Part shown: positions 24,652 to 33,706 of the stretch, piece by piece
Position numbering within the stretch: the stretch's first letter is position 1
Layout of the letters: every line of letters begins with the position of its first letter
From: an uncultured Caulobacterales bacterium
GTDB taxonomy: Bacteria; Pseudomonadota; Alphaproteobacteria; Caulobacterales; Maricaulaceae
Length of the DNA: 64,000 bases
Assembly: GCA_938009235.1 (NCBI GenBank)
Contig: CALLIK010000002.1
Span: 62,001-126,000 of the forward strand
Direction of reading: 5' to 3'
The notes under the pieces: generated by a model
Databases searched by the model: none
What the model saw: the letters and a program-made list of their open reading frames with translations, nothing else
Told to the model about the DNA's origin: nothing
Program-made: the position numbers and the translations under genes

Positions 24652-27600
24652 TTAGAATGTGTAGCTTGCACCGAACAAGACACGGCGGTCTGTTAGGCCT
24701 TGGAAACACGTCACTGCGCCAGAGTTTACGCAAGACTGCGTAACATCAGACTCTGTAAGGTTTACGCCTTCAACACCAATATTCAGGTGATCAGTTACAT
24801 CGTAGTTGATACCGGCGTTAAGCTGTCCACGGGCTTCCTGAACAACAGGGAAACCGAATGGGAAGCTGCTTGTGCTACCGAAATCATCTGAACGATATTC
24901 ACTACGCCACGTATAACGTGCACGCGCTGAGATGCCGTACTTTTCATAATAGATCGTCGCATTGTAAGCATCTTCCGATAGATCAATCAGAGTAATGTCT
25001 CTTTCAACATCCGTTGCGCCACTTGCCGCAAGGAAAATATCACGCGCTCGACTAGTTGCACTGTTAGTTTCTGACCCACTGCTATCAAAAGTTTGGTGCG
25101 TGTAGTTGGCTTGAATACCAAATCCCGACGCAAAACCAATGCGATCTTCAAAGCTGGAAAGATCATACTGGAAGGAGAATTCGAAACCTTCTTGGATTTC
25201 ATCACCCGTGCCGTTGATGACTTGTACTGTTGGTACACAAACACCAACACCAGAAGTTTGGTCACCATTTGCATCAAGAGGCGCAAACACGTTCTGGTCA
25301 GCGATTGGGTTAAAGATACCGCCGCCCTCACATGGATCCGTAATATCACGAACATCAACGTTGAAACCGCCAGAATCTGTTACGGCCGTTGTCGCCACGT
25401 CTTCTTCAATCGTTGAGAATAGTCCCGTACGTTTCTTACGGAAATAACCCGCACTAAACACGGCAGCTGGTGCGAAGTACCAATCAGCAGAGACGTCGAA
25501 AGATTCCACTTCTTGTGGCAGCAAGCCAGGGTTACCAATACTTACTGATGTGTTCGGGCTAGTTCCAAAAGAAATAGCCGTTGACAAGTCATCAAACGCA
25601 GGGCGTGAAATGTCTTTGCCATATGAACCACGAAGAACGATGCTATCTGTAACGTCAGCAACCAAATTTACACGTGGAAGCAAGTAGTCATAGCTCCCTT
25701 TTGTTGTCGTTGGTGTCGCGACACCATTTACGATCGTGTTACCTGTTGAAGCCACATCAGTCTGTACATAGCGCACACCTGCATTTGCACGGAAAAGACC
25801 AAAGTCGAAGTTTGCTTGCCCATAAAGCGAGTGTGTTTCTTCGCTAATATCAAAAAACGCTTCTGCGTCAGAAGACAGCGCATCAAGGGTAGTAGACCCG
25901 CCATGCGCGAGGATTGCTGCGTTCAACGTTGCAAGAGCACCTGCTGGATCGCTTGCGACTTGTTCCGCATCAATGAGAAGGAAATTCTCAACGAAGAGTT
26001 CACGTCCATCCGCATCGCCAAAGTTATCTGGACCTGCAGTTAGGAGGCTAGCGAAAAGATCACCTGTTGGAGAATCAGCTGCTGTACGCAAGCCAATACG
26101 CGTGTTGACTTCATCAGACACACTTGAGTTTTTGTTAAAACGGTAACCCGCATCAACAGAGCTCAAAATCCCGCCGAATGAATCAGATGTGTCATATGAC
26201 GCATCAAGACGGAACGCTTGGTCTGAGTTTTCAACGCTGTTATTGCCGATGTTAACATCGCGCAAAACGACATTCGCAGGATCAAGTAATTGCTCAGTCG
26301 TAGGTCCGCCATATGCAGCATCTTGAAGAACTGCAAATGTAAGTGAACCACCCGTTAGATCGTAGATAAACGGTGTTCCGTTCTCGTTTGTATCGTTCGT
26401 TGCGACATTCGGGTTGATAAAGTTAAGCGTCGTGTTGAAGCTCGGTGTCGTTGATGAAGATGTTGAATTTGAATATTCAACAACGCCAGAAAGTTTTCCG
26501 AAGTCAAGTTCCGTACCAAGACGAAGAACGCGGCTATCGGTTAGACGAGAGTTAGTGTCGCTAGAGAAGCGCAAGTTACCATCTGTACCGTCATCTTGTA
26601 CAGGCACGATACCGCTAGTCGCGACGTCGATTGTACCAAGCTCTTGACCATTCAAAGACCCAAAATCAATTGTCTCAAATGTCGAAATATTATCGATGTT
26701 TTGAGCTAGGTCGCCGGCACTAATACCAGAGGCCTGAACTCTTGAGCTCTCTTGAAGACGCTGCTGATCATTCGCCATTACATCAAGATAGAGTTTAACA
26801 TTGTCACTTGGACGCGCTTCGAATGAAGCAGATACATTTAGTGTTTCATATTCAAAATTATCGTAATCCTGAACGAAGAACTGAGGCGCAATATAAAGAG
26901 GTAGATCACCCTCCGTACCCGCATTGTAAAGATCCGCAACACTATCGTTATCGCGATCGGCGCGAGGACGGAAGGCTGTGACGTCTTGTTCGGAATAGCT
27001 TAAACTGACAACTGCGCCAATTTCTTGACCCTTAGGGTTACTCCATTTTTTGCCAAGTGTACCTGACAAGCGTGGTGTAATGCCGTCTGTTGAAAGACTG
27101 CTGTCTTCGCCCTGAATACGAACGTTAGCAAGTAGATCACCTTCGTCTAGATCAAGAGGACGGATAGTTCTGAGGTTAATCGTACCGCCGATACCACCTT
27201 CAATCGTTTTAGCTGTTGGCGCTTTTGTGACTTCAACACCGGCAATCATCGCCGCTGGAACATCTTCAAAGCTAATACCGCTACGACCAGAGCCGGAACC
27301 TACAGTTGCGACGCCATTGATTTCGACGCGGTTGTCAGTCGTACCACGAATTTGTACGCCTGTACCAACACCGGCTGTACGCGTAATTTGGATACCTGGA
27401 AGGTTTTCCAAAACTTCAGCGAGGTTTTGGTCAGGAAGCTTACCGATGTCTTCAGCAAGAATAACTTCAACTAAGCTCGCGGACTGACGCTTTTCAGAAA
27501 GCGCATTGGCGAGTGACTGGCGAATACCTGTTGCGATAACGACATCGCCGTCCTCGGAATCTTGTGCGAACGCGGCTGGCGCGGCTAGGATCGAAAGAGA

Positions 27601-27666
27601 CGACCCGATGAGCAAGGCAACCTTGGCAGGTTGAAAGCGGCGTGTTTTTTGACGTGTTAGATGCAT
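24652..27666 (-). CDS. TonB-dependent outer membrane receptor (Caulobacter type)
   Basis: The 1004-residue precursor has a signal peptide (KVALLIGSSLSILAAPAAFAQ), a plug domain with GIRQSLANAL, LPDQNLAEVLENLPGIQITR and VQIRGTTDNRVEING, then a large beta-barrel ending in the aromatic C-terminus FGASYTF. These segments are typical of the Caulobacter-type receptor subfamily. Such receptors import polymers or chelates through TonB energy; the substrate is not readable. It is divergent from an exported formylglycine-generating enzyme. The spacer holds two ATTGGT-NNN-ACCAAT palindromes, so expression is probably controlled by a GntR-family factor. A sulfated glycan substrate is a reasonable guess from the neighbour. 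Confidence 0.92.
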   Translation of the reverse strand: MHLTRQKTRRFQPAKVALLIGSSLSILAAPAAFAQDSEDGDVVIATGIRQSLANALSEKRQSASLVEVILAEDIGKLPDQNLAEVLENLPGIQITRTAGVGTGVQIRGTTDNRVEINGVATVGSGSGRSGISFEDVPAAMIAGVEVTKAPTAKTIEGGIGGTINLRTIRPLDLDEGDLLANVRIQGEDSSLSTDGITPRLSGTLGKKWSNPKGQEIGAVVSLSYSEQDVTAFRPRADRDNDSVADLYNAGTEGDLPLYIAPQFFVQDYDNFEYETLNVSASFEARPSDNVKLYLDVMANDQQRLQESSRVQASGISAGDLAQNIDNISTFETIDFGSLNGQELGTIDVATSGIVPVQDDGTDGNLRFSSDTNSRLTDSRVLRLGTELDFGKLSGVVEYSNSTSSSTTPSFNTTLNFINPNVATNDTNENGTPFIYDLTGGSLTFAVLQDAAYGGPTTEQLLDPANVVLRDVNIGNNSVENSDQAFRLDASYDTSDSFGGILSSVDAGYRFNKNSSVSDEVNTRIGLRTAADSPTGDLFASLLTAGPDNFGDADGRELFVENFLLIDAEQVASDPAGALATLNAAILAHGGSTTLDALSSDAEAFFDISEETHSLYGQANFDFGLFRANAGVRYVQTDVASTGNTIVNGVATPTTTKGSYDYLLPRVNLVADVTDSIVLRGSYGKDISRPAFDDLSTAISFGTSPNTSVSIGNPGLLPQEVESFDVSADWYFAPAAVFSAGYFRKKRTGLFSTIEEDVATTAVTDSGGFNVDVRDITDPCEGGGIFNPIADQNVFAPLDANGDQTSGVGVCVPTVQVINGTGDEIQEGFEFSFQYDLSSFEDRIGFASGFGIQANYTHQTFDSSGSETNSATSRARDIFLAASGATDVERDITLIDLSEDAYNATIYYEKYGISARARYTWRSEYRSDDFGSTSSFPFGFPVVQEARGQLNAGINYDVTDHLNIGVEGVNLTESDVTQSCVNSGAVTCFQGLTDRRVLFGASYTF

Positions 27667-27754
27667 GTAGCATAATCCCCTGATTGTTTAACAGAGAAAG
27701 AACAACTCCACACACACTATGTTGTCAACCAAATAGGCCGCCCGATTGGGCCCG

Positions 27755-27769
27755 ATTGGTCTGACCAAT
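27755..27769. promoter_or_regulatory. GntR/PdhR-type operator, site 1
   Basis: ATTGGT-CTG-ACCAAT is a perfect palindrome with a 3-bp centre, matching the known PdhR-type consensus ATTGGTNNNACCAAT. It lies 89 bp upstream of the TonB receptor start. Confidence 0.65.
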
Positions 27770-27823
27770 TATGATTTTTATATCGTGTGACAATATGGCA
27801 ACATAATTCGCTATAAACGCTAC

Positions 27824-27838
27824 ATTGGTAGGACCAAT
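27824..27838. promoter_or_regulatory. GntR/PdhR-type operator, site 2
   Basis: ATTGGT-AGG-ACCAAT repeats the same half-sites 69 bp from site 1, close to an integral number of helical turns. Two identical half-site pairs in one spacer argue against chance. Confidence 0.65.
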
Positions 27839-27855
27839 TTTAAATTCAAAAGACG

Positions 27856-27905
27856 CCAACCCTTACTCTAAGGTTAATATCCAACCCTTATCCTAAGGTT
27901 GATAT
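27856..27905. promoter_or_regulatory. Tandem 25-bp palindromic repeat upstream of the FGE gene
   Basis: Two adjacent 25-bp units (27856-27880, 27881-27905) differ at three positions. Each contains the imperfect palindrome AACCCTTA-nnn-TAAGGTT. They lie 89-138 bp upstream of the FGE start and are different from the ATTGGT sites, so a second regulator probably binds here. The DeoR-family gene at 28896 is one candidate. Confidence 0.55.
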
Positions 27906-27993
27906 CATGGACCAGAGCTAACTTTGCAGACCGTTTTGTAAAACAAGAGCAAGGTAAGCTTGCGTCAGCATTATGGTTGTTTAGACAATAAGT

Positions 27994-28872
27994 ATGCTTA
28001 CAAAACGCCTCACGATCTCAACCGCCTGTTTCATGGGGGCGGCACTTTATATATCTGCGTGCAGTAAAGCGCAGGCCCCCTCAGTGCAAAGCTGCGTAGC
28101 CTTGCCCAACGAGACGAAAGACATCTCTAGCGCGGCGTTCATACTCGGCGCGGGCAATACATATCCAGAAGAGCGGCAGCGGCGCGGTAACGTTGGACAC
28201 TACAATATTGATACGCACGAAGTCACCAACGCTCAATTTGCAGGTTTTATTGCGGCCACGGATTATATCACCACAGCTGAAAGGCCGCAGGCAGGGTTTG
28301 ATGTGCCTGGCGCGGCGGTCTTTACGCCTCCAACCGCCAACCACACGAGTTGGTGGCGTTTCATTGAGGGTGCGTCATGGCAACATCCCGAAGGCCCCGA
28401 CAGCTCGATTGAAGGCCAAGACAACCACCCTGTTGTGCAAGTCTCCTATATGGACGCTCTCGCCTATGCGGATTGGGCGGGCCGCGCTTTACCGACAGAG
28501 GCACAATGGGAATATGCGGCCAAGGCAGGCAGCGAGACGTTATATGTATGGGGCGAAGAGCGCGTACCCAATGGAACGGAAATGGCGAATACGTGGCAGG
28601 GCGCGTTTCCAATCGAAAACTTTGAGGATGACGGTTACCGCCTCAGAGCGCCCGTAGGCTGCTATCCCGCGAATGATTTCGGCCTTTATGATATGATCGG
28701 CAATGTGTGGGAGTGGACCGCTAGCGATACAGGCCCCAATGTTCACGTCATCAAAGGCGGATCATTCCTATGCGCCGAGAATTTCTGCTCTCGCTACCGC
28801 AGTGCGGCGCGGCAATTTCAAGAAACGGACTTGCCAACAAACCACATAGGCTTTCGAACTGTTTCGAAATAG
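27994..28872 (+). CDS. Formylglycine-generating enzyme family lipoprotein
   Basis: The 292-residue protein has a type II signal peptide with lipobox YISAC (Cys about residue 23), so it is exported and lipid-anchored. The FGE-sulfatase domain follows: IDTHEVTNAQFAGF, RALPTEAQWEYAAKAG, DMIGNVWEWTAS and KGGSFLCAENFC. Cys260 and Cys265 have the same five-residue spacing and surrounding SRYRSAAR as the copper-binding catalytic cysteines of true FGE, which oxidises a sulfatase Cys to formylglycine. Most FGE-like proteins lack this pair. An exported location is unusual for a bacterial FGE. No sulfatase gene is in the window. It is divergent from the TonB receptor. Confidence 0.88.
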   Translation: MLTKRLTISTACFMGAALYISACSKAQAPSVQSCVALPNETKDISSAAFILGAGNTYPEERQRRGNVGHYNIDTHEVTNAQFAGFIAATDYITTAERPQAGFDVPGAAVFTPPTANHTSWWRFIEGASWQHPEGPDSSIEGQDNHPVVQVSYMDALAYADWAGRALPTEAQWEYAAKAGSETLYVWGEERVPNGTEMANTWQGAFPIENFEDDGYRLRAPVGCYPANDFGLYDMIGNVWEWTASDTGPNVHVIKGGSFLCAENFCSRYRSAARQFQETDLPTNHIGFRTVSK

Positions 28873-28895
28873 ACGCTCTGTTAGATTGCCGAGCT

Positions 28896-29669
28896 TCAAT
28901 CAGACGCGACACGCACCTTCACATCTGCTTTGGTGCAGAGCGTGTCGAACACGGGCGAGAGCGGCGCGTCGGTGACAAGTAAATCAAGATCAGACAAATC
29001 CCCAGACCTGTTCATCGCGCGGCGTCCGAATTTATGTTGGTCCGCCACAAGAATAACGCGGCGTGAGTTGCGCATAATAGATTGCGCGGTACGGACTTCT
29101 TCGGGGTCAAAGTCGAGCAATGAACCATCATCATCAATTCCGCCAACGCCGACAACGCCAATATCCATGCGAAAGCTATCGACAAAATCAACAGCCGCAG
29201 CGCCTGTAATGCCGCCATCTAGATTACGAACATGACCGCCCGCGAGCATAATTTTGAAGCTTTCATTGCGGCTCAGAATTTGCGCGACATTGATATTATT
29301 TGTAACAACGTGAAGATCTTCATGCTTCAAGAGAGCCTGCGCCACAGCTTCTGTTGTTGTCCCGATATTCAAGAACAAGGACGCGCCATTTGGAATGAGC
29401 GACGCCGTAAGCTGCGCAATTTTCTGTTTGGCTTGCACGCCGCTCAAGAGGCGATCTGCGTAAGGTTGGTTTTGCACGCTCTTGGCTTGCCCCGCCCCGC
29501 CATGAAAGCGCGTCAAAAGCCCTTCATGCCCAAGCTCATTCAAATCGCGGCGAATAGTCTGCGGGGTCACATCAAATGCCGCCACCATAGATTCAGTCGC
29601 GACGAAACCATCGCGGGTCACCATATTCAAAATCGCAGATTGTCGTTTGGAAGGTCTAAAAGCGGTCAT
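28896..29669 (-). CDS. DeoR-family transcriptional regulator
   Basis: The 257-residue protein starts with the DeoR helix-turn-helix (SKRQSAILNMVTRDGFVATESM, then VTPQTIRRDLNELGHEGLLTRFHGGA) and continues with a DeoRC sugar-phosphate sensor domain (NIGTTTEAVAQAL, GGHVRNLDGGITGAAAVDFV, VADQHKFGRRAM). Members repress carbohydrate genes and respond to phosphorylated sugars. It converges on the FGE gene with 23 bp between stops. Its target may be the FGE/TonB promoter region or a distant locus. Confidence 0.9.
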   Translation of the reverse strand: MTAFRPSKRQSAILNMVTRDGFVATESMVAAFDVTPQTIRRDLNELGHEGLLTRFHGGAGQAKSVQNQPYADRLLSGVQAKQKIAQLTASLIPNGASLFLNIGTTTEAVAQALLKHEDLHVVTNNINVAQILSRNESFKIMLAGGHVRNLDGGITGAAAVDFVDSFRMDIGVVGVGGIDDDGSLLDFDPEEVRTAQSIMRNSRRVILVADQHKFGRRAMNRSGDLSDLDLLVTDAPLSPVFDTLCTKADVKVRVASD

Positions 29670-29837
29670 CCGTCACATCTATAACAAATGGAGACAAAAA
29701 CCAAATGTGCAAAAGGCGTATGGAAACGGTGTCATCACGGCAGACGACACGGCAGACTCTAACGACATTGAACCGCCTTGTTTTCTAGGGCATGTCGCCT
29801 TCATGGATGATAATATATTTTTCAAAGTCATTATCTG

Positions 29838-30383
29838 ATGCCCGACACGCACCCCTGCATAGATCATACGAAAAAATGGCTCTCTGATGTTATCATCGGC
29901 CATGGGTTTTGTCCCTTTGCGAAGCGGGAATATGACTTAGGCCGTATTCATTATGCGGTGATTGAGGTGTCAGACACGCAGAGCCAGTTAGAGCAAATCA
30001 TCGCGCATTGCTCTGCGTTAGATAACGACGCCGAGAGAGAAACGAGCCTGTTGATATTCCCAACGGCCCTGTCTGATTTCGAAGAGTATTTAGACTTGTT
30101 AGAGATCGCGAATGCCCTGCTCTCCGATCAAGGCTATGAGGGCATTTACCAACTCGCGAGCTTTCACCCCGACTACTGTTTCGATGGTGTCAGCCCTGAT
30201 GACCCAAGCCATTACACCAACCGCTCGCCCTATCCGATGCTCCATATCTTGCGCGAAGCCAGCGTCGAGGCGGTATTGAAAACCCACCCAAATCCAGAGA
30301 TAATTCCTGAACGGAACATTCAATTAACGCAGGAATTGGGGTTAAAAATCATGCAGGACGCACTGGCCGCATGTTATAAATGA
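29838..30383 (+). CDS. DUF1415 family protein
   Basis: The 181-residue soluble protein contains the conserved DUF1415 features: an N-terminal HGFCPFA segment with Cys, ETSLLIFP, FHPDYCFDG and RSPYPMLHILRE, ending in EIIPERNIQL. The Cys and His/Asp residues are conserved in the family, whose function is not established. It starts 168 bp from the divergent DeoR gene and precedes the EamA transporter by 52 bp. Confidence 0.85.
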   Translation: MPDTHPCIDHTKKWLSDVIIGHGFCPFAKREYDLGRIHYAVIEVSDTQSQLEQIIAHCSALDNDAERETSLLIFPTALSDFEEYLDLLEIANALLSDQGYEGIYQLASFHPDYCFDGVSPDDPSHYTNRSPYPMLHILREASVEAVLKTHPNPEIIPERNIQLTQELGLKIMQDALAACYK

Positions 30384-30435
30384 ACCGTGTCCGATTTTCG
30401 GCGACACCGCGGATTAACTCTGCCTATAAGAGCGC

Positions 30436-31362
30436 ATGACACAGACCATTCATCAATACATGAAACTCAGCGACATGCTCATGTTGGCCGTACTCTCTGT
30501 CCTTTGGGGCGGATCGTTCTTCTTTGTTGAAGTCTTAGTCAAACATCTTCCACCACTCACCATTGTTACCTGCCGCGTCGGGTTCGCCGCGCTCGCGCTC
30601 TGGGGCATTGTCCTCGTCTTAAAAATTCCTATCCCAAAAACACGGCAACATTGGGCTGCCCTTTGCATTGTGGGCTTGCTAAATAACGCTTTGCCATTTT
30701 GCCTGATAGTCTGGGGGCAGACTCAAATTAGCTCTGGGTTAGCGTCCATTTTCAACGCGACAACGCCTTTCTTCACCGTCTTGGTTGCGGGCGCCCTATT
30801 AACCGATGAACGTATAACGAAACCAAAGCTCCTTGGCGTGTTGGTGGGCCTCATCGGGACAATCATTCTCATAGGGCCTGACGTTTTAAAAGGTGTCACA
30901 GGATCGATGATGGGGCAACTGGCCGTCATGGGCGCAGCCGTGTCTTATGCCTGTGCCGCAGCCTTCTCGCGGCGGTTCAAAACATGGGGACTGTCCCCGC
31001 TTGTGATCGCGACAGGCCAAGTCAGCATGGCGACGTTGATGCTATTGCCTCTCATGCTGATTATAGATCAACCTTGGACAGCTTTCGCGATCCCCCTTGA
31101 AGCGGTCTTAGCCATTGCAGGCCTCGCGTTTTTTAGTACCGTCATCGCCTATGTGCTTTACTTTCGGCTCATTGCTTCGGCGGGCGCGACCAATGCTGCA
31201 TTGGTCACATTCCTAATTCCCATCTCCGCCCTTCTGCTGGGCGTCACAGTGTTAGGCGAAAGTTTCACAGCCCTCCAAGCCGCAGGCATGAGCCTCATCG
31301 GAATGGGGTTACTAATTATGGATGGACGTTTGTTTCGAAAATTAAAAGCAAGAGCGCGATGA
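30436..31362 (+). CDS. EamA/DMT-family inner membrane transporter
   Basis: The 308-residue protein has about ten hydrophobic segments in two EamA repeats (residues about 15-145 and 160-295). The first begins MLAVLSVLWGGSFFFVEVLVKHLPPL, the usual drug/metabolite transporter signature, and the second repeat has the SYACAAAFSRR start. Members export amino acids or other metabolites. Substrate is unknown. It follows DUF1415 on the same strand; no regulator is linked. Confidence 0.88.
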   Translation: MTQTIHQYMKLSDMLMLAVLSVLWGGSFFFVEVLVKHLPPLTIVTCRVGFAALALWGIVLVLKIPIPKTRQHWAALCIVGLLNNALPFCLIVWGQTQISSGLASIFNATTPFFTVLVAGALLTDERITKPKLLGVLVGLIGTIILIGPDVLKGVTGSMMGQLAVMGAAVSYACAAAFSRRFKTWGLSPLVIATGQVSMATLMLLPLMLIIDQPWTAFAIPLEAVLAIAGLAFFSTVIAYVLYFRLIASAGATNAALVTFLIPISALLLGVTVLGESFTALQAAGMSLIGMGLLIMDGRLFRKLKARAR

Positions 31363-31635
31363 AAACCTATGCTCGAATAAGGTATAAAAACTAACTATAG
31401 AAGCTTTGTTAAGAAGACTTCATTCTTGAAATGACGTGGCTATTTCTAGTGAAAACTCTGTTTAGATGACGGTATTGAAACGCCTTAAGAAAGCAGAATT
31501 AACTGAAATTTTGTCACTGCTCCCAAAAATACCTCCAATCAATAAATGCATAAATTATTTTCGATAGTTTAGCATTAAAGTCGTTTCCAAAACTCCCCAT
31601 TGCCACGCCGATCAAAAGGGCCGAAAACCCCTCTC

Positions 31636-32397
31636 ATGACAGACAGCTCAAACATCATTATTACAGGCGCGACGTCTGGGTTGGGTCGTGAGATGGCGTT
31701 GCAATTTGCGGCGCAGGGCGGTCATGTTATGGCCTGCGGTCGGCGGGAAGACCGCTTGGCGGAACTCCAAACTACAACAGAAATAAACGGCACGATTACT
31801 CCGCATCGACTTGATCTGTCTTCGCCTGAAAATATCACTGAATTTTGCGATAGCTTTGACTCCCTAGACGGCATCATTCTGAATGCGGGTGTGACATTCG
31901 CAGACCGTTTTGACGCGTCAGAAGATGCGGAAAATATGAACCTGATTCAGACAAATGTGGCGGCGAACCTACAGCTTATTCGCGGGCTACTCCCCCTATT
32001 GAAAGCCAGCCAAGGCCGCATCCTGATCATCGCGAGCGTCGGCGGTTTAACGCCCCTGCCCTATCAAGCGGTCTATGCAGGGACCAAAGCCTTCATGATC
32101 AATTTCGGTCTGTCGCTGCGCGAAGAGCTAAAACATGACGGCGTCAAAGTCAGCGTCTTTGCCCCCGGCGGTATCAAGACAGAGATGACAGATATTCCCG
32201 AAATGAAAGCGTTAGAAAAAGACCTCGCCCCCGTCGAAGATGTAGCGCGCGCGGCGTTAAAGGCGTTCGAAAAAATGCCTGCGCTCTGCGTGCCAGGCAC
32301 GCAGAATAAATTGATTGCATTGGCAGGTAAACTCCTGCCGCGTCATGTGATTGCTGCGCAAGCCGAGCGTATTTACCGTAAAGCCAGAGGCGGTTAA
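31636..32397 (+). CDS. Short-chain dehydrogenase/reductase
   Basis: I use ATG 31636 (MTDSSNIIITGATSGLGREM), which places the cofactor loop at the expected N-terminus; the upstream ATG at 31600 adds a non-family leader. The classical SDR motifs are TGATSGLG, the NAG motif in ILNAGVTF, active-site Ser in ASVGGLTP and YAGTKAF with the Tyr-Lys pair. It is an NAD(P)-dependent oxidoreductase of about 253 residues with unknown substrate. It converges on the FAD monooxygenase gene with 13 bp between them. Confidence 0.88.
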   Translation: MTDSSNIIITGATSGLGREMALQFAAQGGHVMACGRREDRLAELQTTTEINGTITPHRLDLSSPENITEFCDSFDSLDGIILNAGVTFADRFDASEDAENMNLIQTNVAANLQLIRGLLPLLKASQGRILIIASVGGLTPLPYQAVYAGTKAFMINFGLSLREELKHDGVKVSVFAPGGIKTEMTDIPEMKALEKDLAPVEDVARAALKAFEKMPALCVPGTQNKLIALAGKLLPRHVIAAQAERIYRKARGG

Positions 32398-32410
32398 AGG
32401 GGCGACTAAT

Positions 32411-33598
32411 CTACGCCGTTACGTCATGCCCATAGAGCCAATCCATGCGGCGATGCACAAGGGTCGGCGCGACATGTCCCGCCACCCACATAGGTCCATA
32501 GGTCGCGAGTTGCGACAGTCGGGAGCGTTTGTGAAACAGCCCCATATTCGCACGCGAAGCGGCTTGGACTTTTGATGTCCGCGCCAAGCGTTGAGTTTGA
32601 AACTCCATCAAGGGGCGTCCGTTCGCGATCCCTTGCGCGAGGACATAGGCATCCTCAACCGCCATTGCTGCGCCTTGGGCGAGGAATGGCAACATCGGGT
32701 GGGCGGCATCCCCCATCAGGGCCACACGTTGGTCGGTCCATTTCATCAGTGGGTCACGATCAAACAGCGCCCATTTATGGAGTGTGTCAGCGGATTTAAT
32801 TAAATGCGTAATCGTTGGGTGCCAACCGTCGAAGTCTGCGAGGGCGTCGGATTTTTGACCTTCGAGGGACCAGCCTTCGTCTTGCCAATCGTCGCGTTCA
32901 ACAACGCCAACAAAATTAGCGTGCGTGCCGTCTGCGCCCAAACGATAGGTCACGGCATGGCGGCCTTTTCCGAACCATGCGCAAGCCGTTGGGCGCGGGG
33001 CGTGATCGCCAAGCGCCGCCATCGGAACAACAGCGCGCCATGCAACATTGCCCGTGAAACGCGGTGTATCAGCGCCTAGCATCTGAGTGCGAATAGTGGA
33101 CCGAATGCCATCTGCGCCGATGAGGGTGTGGCCCTCAAAGGTTTCGCCATTCGTCAGGGTGACAGTGACTGCGTTTGGGTTTTGCTTATAGGCTTGAACG
33201 CGTGCGCCCAAATACAACACGCCGTCGGGTAATGCCTCCCGTAGGGCCGTGATGTAATCGGCGCGGTGGATGTGCAGATAAGGTGCGCCCCAACGCGAGA
33301 CGGCTTGGTCCGCCAAGGGAATATCAAAGACGCGACGGCCACTCTCGCCCATGCGGGCTTCTATTGCGGTGGGCCTGAAGGCGCGTTTCGTAACGGTTGT
33401 CTCGAGGTTTAATGCGCGGAGGACTTTCACGGCATTGGGCGGAATTTGGATGCCCGCGCCGACGGGTTCAAGGGCGGGCGCGCTTTCTAAGATACGGACG
33501 TCTATGCCGCGCACCAAAAGCGCATGCGCCAGTGTCAGGCCACCAATGCCTGCGCCCACAATTATGACGGGATGTTCGGATATGTGTCGTGCAGACAT
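32411..33598 (-). CDS. FAD-dependent aromatic hydroxylase-type monooxygenase
   Basis: The 395-residue protein has the FAD-binding GxGxxG near the start (VIIVGAGIGGLTLAHALLVRG), the DG motif in LIGADGIRSTIR and the second FAD motif in ALMGDAAHPMLPFLAQGAAMA. It belongs to the salicylate/3-hydroxybenzoate hydroxylase group of single-component flavin monooxygenases using NAD(P)H and O2. No ring-cleavage genes are linked, so the substrate stays open. Its promoter region is shared with the divergent double DsbA-fold gene. Confidence 0.9.
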   Translation of the reverse strand: MSARHISEHPVIIVGAGIGGLTLAHALLVRGIDVRILESAPALEPVGAGIQIPPNAVKVLRALNLETTVTKRAFRPTAIEARMGESGRRVFDIPLADQAVSRWGAPYLHIHRADYITALREALPDGVLYLGARVQAYKQNPNAVTVTLTNGETFEGHTLIGADGIRSTIRTQMLGADTPRFTGNVAWRAVVPMAALGDHAPRPTACAWFGKGRHAVTYRLGADGTHANFVGVVERDDWQDEGWSLEGQKSDALADFDGWHPTITHLIKSADTLHKWALFDRDPLMKWTDQRVALMGDAAHPMLPFLAQGAAMAVEDAYVLAQGIANGRPLMEFQTQRLARTSKVQAASRANMGLFHKRSRLSQLATYGPMWVAGHVAPTLVHRRMDWLYGHDVTA

Positions 33599-33706
33599 AT
33601 GCGTCCTTACCGTTCAAATGCGGCGGCACATAGGTGAAAAATGGGTATGAGTCTTTGCGGTCAAGGTTGGCACTAGTCTACGCGGGTTTTCGTGTTAGCA
33701 CAGCCC

